A stretch of 8,658 nt of DNA. It comes from Spirochaetia bacterium. Its GTDB lineage: Bacteria; Spirochaetota; Spirochaetia; Treponematales; Breznakiellaceae. Shown here one piece after another: positions 5,581 through 8,658 of this stretch. The notes beneath the pieces are model-generated. The model made no database searches, was not told the DNA's origin, and saw only the letters and a program-made list of their open reading frames with translations. Numbering within the stretch: position 1 is the stretch's first letter; every line of letters begins with the position of its first letter. Both the position numbers and the translations under genes were made by a program. The stretch is from positions 1 to 8,658 of the forward strand of contig BOBG01000086.1 of NCBI GenBank assembly GCA_026002265.1, in the 5' to 3' direction.

Positions 5581-8500
5581 ATGAGTGAAATAATGCGGCC
5601 CGTCCCCTTTGGGGATTTGGTGAAATGGGCACACCAGGAGTATACCCAGCAGGGGTCCGTATTCGGTATACGGAAAGATAAATTCTACCGGAATCAAACT
5701 GGTAATGGAGTGAACCTCTTGGGGACCAAGCTTGCGTCTCCACTGGGTCCGGCAGCGGGGCCGAATTCCCAGCTTGCCCAGAATATCGCTGCCGCCTACC
5801 TTGCCGGAAGCCGCTTTATCGAACTCAAAACCGTGCAGACAATGGACGGGGAAGAGCTGCGGAAATGCGTGCCTCGTCCCTGCATCAATGTGGAAGATGA
5901 AGGTTATAATGTGGAATGGTCCACGGAACTGACCGTGCCCGAGGCATTTGCAGAATATGTTAAAGCGTGGTTCCTGCTCCATATTTTTGGAAAAGAATTC
6001 GGTCTTTCACAACACTGCGACTTTATCTTCAACATGAGCGTGGGTTATAACCTTGAGGGGATTCAATCGCCGAAAATTGACGCTTACATCGAGGGTATGA
6101 AGCATGCGAAAGATACTGCGATCTGGAACGAGTGTTACGATTATATCGCGGAACATATAACTTCTTTTGAACATTTTAGCCAAAATGATTTGGACGCTGT
6201 TAGCAGTACGGTTTCGTCAAGCATCACCCTCTCGACCCTCCACGGCTGCCCGCGGGAAGAGATCGAAAAAATAGCCGTTTACCTTATCAGCACCAAGGGG
6301 CTGCATACCTACATCAAGTGTAATCCTACGCTCCTGGGCTACGAGACTGCCCGGCGTATCTTAAATGATATGGGCTATGCTTACATTTCCTTTGACGATC
6401 ATCACTTCAAAGATGATCTCCAGTTTGATGATGCGGTGGCTATGATCGGGCGTTTGCGTGATCTGGCGAAGGGAAGGCATGTTTCCTTCGGGGTCAAACT
6501 GACCAACACCTTCCCTGTGGACATCAAGCGCAAGGAACTTCCCGGTCAAGAGATGTATATGTCCGGCCGTGCTCTCTTTCCCCTTTCGCTCACCGTGGCT
6601 CAAAAATTATCCGAAGCTTTTAAAGGGGAACTTCCTATTTCCTATTCCGGGGGGGCGGACTATTTTAATCTGGCTGCGATCCTTGAAACCGGTATCCGGC
6701 CGGTTACCTTCGCGACTACTATTCTCAAGCCCGGCGGTTATGAACGGATAAACCAGCTCGCGGGGCTTGCGGAACAGGTTTCGACTGACGGAACATTCAT
6801 CAAGGTAGATGTCCTGAACAAAGTGGTTGCCGGCATTCATGCGGAACAGCGTTTTCACAAGGAGTACCGGCATACCGGCGGACGGAAAACCCACTCTCAG
6901 CTCCCGCTCTTTGACTGTGCCAAGGCTCCCTGTATGGACGGCGGCTGTCCCATCCATCAGCGTATCCCTGAATATTTAGCTCAGGTTGCCGGACAGAATT
7001 ACCCGGAAGCCTTTAAAATAATCGCCGCGGACAACAGCGCTCCCTCGATTACCGGGACCATTTGCGATCACCAGTGTCAGAATAACTGTACCCGGATCGA
7101 TTATGAAGATGCATTGGAGATCAGGCGGGCGAAAAAGATTGCTGCGGATAATGCAGAAGAAGCTTACACTGCATCGCTGACAGCACCGCCCCTCAAAACT
7201 ACGAAATCAGTTGCCGTCATCGGGGCAGGTCCGGCAGGTATAGCTGCCGCGGTATTTTTACGCAGAAACGGTGTCGCGGTTAGGGTTTACGAAAGAAAGG
7301 AACGTCCTTACGGAATCGTTCAGTATGTGATTCCATCATTCAGAATTACCGATGAGGCGATCTTCCGGGATTATCAGATCGCGGTGAAACTTGGCGTTGA
7401 ATTCAAATTCCGCGTGCCGGAACACTATTCAATCGCAGAACTTAAAAAGGACCATCACTGTGTCATCATTGCAGCCGGAGCTTGGAAAGAAGGAGCGTCC
7501 CCGGTAAAACAAGGTCAGGAGCATATTATTGATGCCCTCGCATTTTTGGAAAATTCCAAGAAATCAAAGCTCACGTTGAATCTTGGGAAATCTGTCGGTG
7601 TGATCGGTGGCGGAGATGTGGCTATGGATTGCGCACGGGCTGCCAAACGGAACGCGGGGGTCGAAAAGGTCACCATTGTCTACCGGCGGACTGTGGAATT
7701 TATGCCGGCCCAACGTGAAGAGCGTGAATTGGCTCTGGCTGACGGTGTGGAAATTCTGGAACTCTATGGTCCGGAAACATTCTGTAACGGCGTGCTTACC
7801 TGCGAACTGATGCAACTGGCGGATTATGATACATCCGGGCGACGCGGAATCACCGGCACAGGAAAGAAGACTGAGCTGCATTTCGACACCCTCATCGGAG
7901 CTGTGGGTGCGCGGGTTGATAGTGAACCTTTTGTCCGGAATGGTCTTGCTGTGAACGAGAAGGGTTTTCCGGCTGTCAATAGTGCAAACGAAAGTTCAAT
8001 AGAACATGTGTACCTAGCCGGTGACTGCAAAGCCGGTGCTGCAACAGTCGTCAAGGCTATTGCTGACGCCAAAACTGCTGCAGCGGATATACTCCGGAAG
8101 CTCGATCTTCCGGCTGACTTTAAAGCTCCGTCTGAACCTGTTTGTGCGGCGCCTGTAACCGTCTGTGATGACCTTTATTTCAAAAAAGGGGTTATAATCG
8201 AACGTCAGGAGGATAGTGCCGATGCGTACCGCTGTCTTTCATGCAACACTCTGTGCGAAATCTGCGCGGACGTCTGCCCCAACCGGGCAAATGTTAGGGT
8301 GACTGCGGACAACGGAGCGCATCAGATCGTTCACATTGATAGGATGTGCAATGAGTGCGGCACCTGTGCAGTCTTCTGCCCCCACGCGGGAAAGCCTTAC
8401 CGGGACAAGTGGACGGTATTCAGCAGTGAAGAAGATTTCCGGGACAGTGAAAATGCCGGATTCCTCAGAATCGGAACTGACAGCTCCAAGGTGCGCCTTG

Positions 8501-8619
8501 AGGATAAATCCATCGTTGAGTATTGCCGGGGAACTAGTGGAATCCCTGAACAATATACCGGCATGATCGAGTTAATTGTCAGCACATATCCATACTTACT
8601 AACAGGAGTTTCAAAATGA
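5581..8619 (+). CDS. ygfK: YgfK, flavin/iron-sulfur oxidoreductase of purine catabolism
   Basis: This 1012-residue multidomain enzyme is close to the ~1030 residues of E. coli YgfK, annotated as a putative selenate reductase Fe-S subunit. Residues 1-430 are a dihydroorotate-dehydrogenase-like TIM barrel: GPAAGPNSQL (57-66), NMSVGYNLEGI (151-161), TLHGCPREEIE (219-229), GVKLTNT (304-310) and YSGGADYFN (355-363). Residues 440-530 form a GltD/DPD-type Cys-rich domain with C446, C451, C456 and C495, C499, C503. FAD binding is at GAGPAG (548-553) and NAD(P)H binding at GGGDVA (676-681), with AGDCKAGAATVV (814-825) closing the flavin fold. Two C-terminal [4Fe-4S] sites follow: C885/C888/C892/C895/C899 and CNECGTCAVFCP (923-934). 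The plan mirrors dihydropyrimidine dehydrogenase, so reduction of a purine or pyrimidine-type ring with NAD(P)H is a reasonable inference. It is probably cytosolic; ATG 5581 follows AAAGGAAA (5567-5574). Selenate reduction is an older label and not implied here. Confidence 0.93.
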   Translation: MSEIMRPVPFGDLVKWAHQEYTQQGSVFGIRKDKFYRNQTGNGVNLLGTKLASPLGPAAGPNSQLAQNIAAAYLAGSRFIELKTVQTMDGEELRKCVPRPCINVEDEGYNVEWSTELTVPEAFAEYVKAWFLLHIFGKEFGLSQHCDFIFNMSVGYNLEGIQSPKIDAYIEGMKHAKDTAIWNECYDYIAEHITSFEHFSQNDLDAVSSTVSSSITLSTLHGCPREEIEKIAVYLISTKGLHTYIKCNPTLLGYETARRILNDMGYAYISFDDHHFKDDLQFDDAVAMIGRLRDLAKGRHVSFGVKLTNTFPVDIKRKELPGQEMYMSGRALFPLSLTVAQKLSEAFKGELPISYSGGADYFNLAAILETGIRPVTFATTILKPGGYERINQLAGLAEQVSTDGTFIKVDVLNKVVAGIHAEQRFHKEYRHTGGRKTHSQLPLFDCAKAPCMDGGCPIHQRIPEYLAQVAGQNYPEAFKIIAADNSAPSITGTICDHQCQNNCTRIDYEDALEIRRAKKIAADNAEEAYTASLTAPPLKTTKSVAVIGAGPAGIAAAVFLRRNGVAVRVYERKERPYGIVQYVIPSFRITDEAIFRDYQIAVKLGVEFKFRVPEHYSIAELKKDHHCVIIAAGAWKEGASPVKQGQEHIIDALAFLENSKKSKLTLNLGKSVGVIGGGDVAMDCARAAKRNAGVEKVTIVYRRTVEFMPAQREERELALADGVEILELYGPETFCNGVLTCELMQLADYDTSGRRGITGTGKKTELHFDTLIGAVGARVDSEPFVRNGLAVNEKGFPAVNSANESSIEHVYLAGDCKAGAATVVKAIADAKTAAADILRKLDLPADFKAPSEPVCAAPVTVCDDLYFKKGVIIERQEDSADAYRCLSCNTLCEICADVCPNRANVRVTADNGAHQIVHIDRMCNECGTCAVFCPHAGKPYRDKWTVFSSEEDFRDSENAGFLRIGTDSSKVRLEDKSIVEYCRGTSGIPEQYTGMIELIVSTYPYLLTGVSK

Positions 8620-8658
8620 TTCTTATTGGAAACGGACAAATTATTACCCGCGATGCCG
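8616..8658 (+). CDS. ssnA: SsnA-type amidohydrolase, 5' end only
   Basis: The first 14 codons (MILIGNGQIITRDA) begin at ATG 8616, overlapping the ygfK stop by four bases (ATGA), with AGGAG at 8604-8608. The short 'ILIGNGxIITRD' opening is typical of the N-terminal beta-strand of the metal-dependent amidohydrolase/chlorohydrolase family. SsnA directly follows YgfK in E. coli and in other purine catabolism clusters. The overlap implies translational coupling. The metal-binding motifs are outside the window, so identification rests on synteny plus these few residues. Confidence 0.75.
   Translation, partial: MILIGNGQIITRDA

Noticed and set aside
5581..8619. Glutamate synthase small subunit or dihydropyrimidine dehydrogenase PreA/PreT
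   Set aside because: The middle part shares the GltD/PreT fold, but the single-chain order of barrel, Cys-rich domain, FAD/NADPH domain and C-terminal ferredoxin, plus the ssnA neighbour, is specific to YgfK.

Overview
The window holds most of an anaerobic purine/uric-acid catabolism cluster of the Escherichia coli ygeX-ygeY-ygeW-yqeA-ygfK-ssnA type. All genes are on the + strand. Gene families and order suggest a strictly or facultatively anaerobic, gut-type bacterium. The moderate base composition (about half G+C by eye) and a small protein made of seven-residue repeats make me lean towards a host-associated spirochaete such as a Treponema. That assignment is inference only; a clostridial or other anaerobic origin is not excluded.

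Layout. Positions 1-263 contain two gene scraps joined end to end: an internal piece of adenine deaminase (frame 1, disrupted at about 125) and the last ~45 codons of a diaminopropionate ammonia-lyase (frame 3, stop at 261-263). A hairpin at 262-290 ends this remnant. A short region with a perfect 17-bp palindrome (298-314) leads into the intact run: an M20 metallohydrolase (ygeY, 350-1618), a knotted-type carbamoyltransferase (ygeW, 1629-2822), carbamate kinase (arcC/yqeA, 2873-3805), a 75-bp gap with a hairpin, a nucleobase/urate permease of the NAT/NCS2 family (3881-5341), a 66-residue heptad-repeat ORF (5342-5542), the large flavin/iron-sulfur oxidoreductase ygfK (5581-8619), and the first 14 codons of an ssnA-type amidohydrolase (8616 to the window edge).

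How they fit. The permease would import urate or xanthine. YgfK, a protein resembling dihydropyrimidine dehydrogenase in plan, and SsnA would act on the ring. YgeY and YgeW would process ureido intermediates, and carbamate kinase would turn carbamoyl phosphate into ATP, NH3 and CO2. In the cluster as known from gut anaerobes, diaminopropionate ammonia-lyase finishes the pathway to pyruvate. Here that gene survives only as a tail fused to an adenine deaminase scrap, so this locus either relies on a second copy elsewhere or has lost the last step. The least explained elements are that deletion scar and the 21-bp repeat array between the permease and ygfK.
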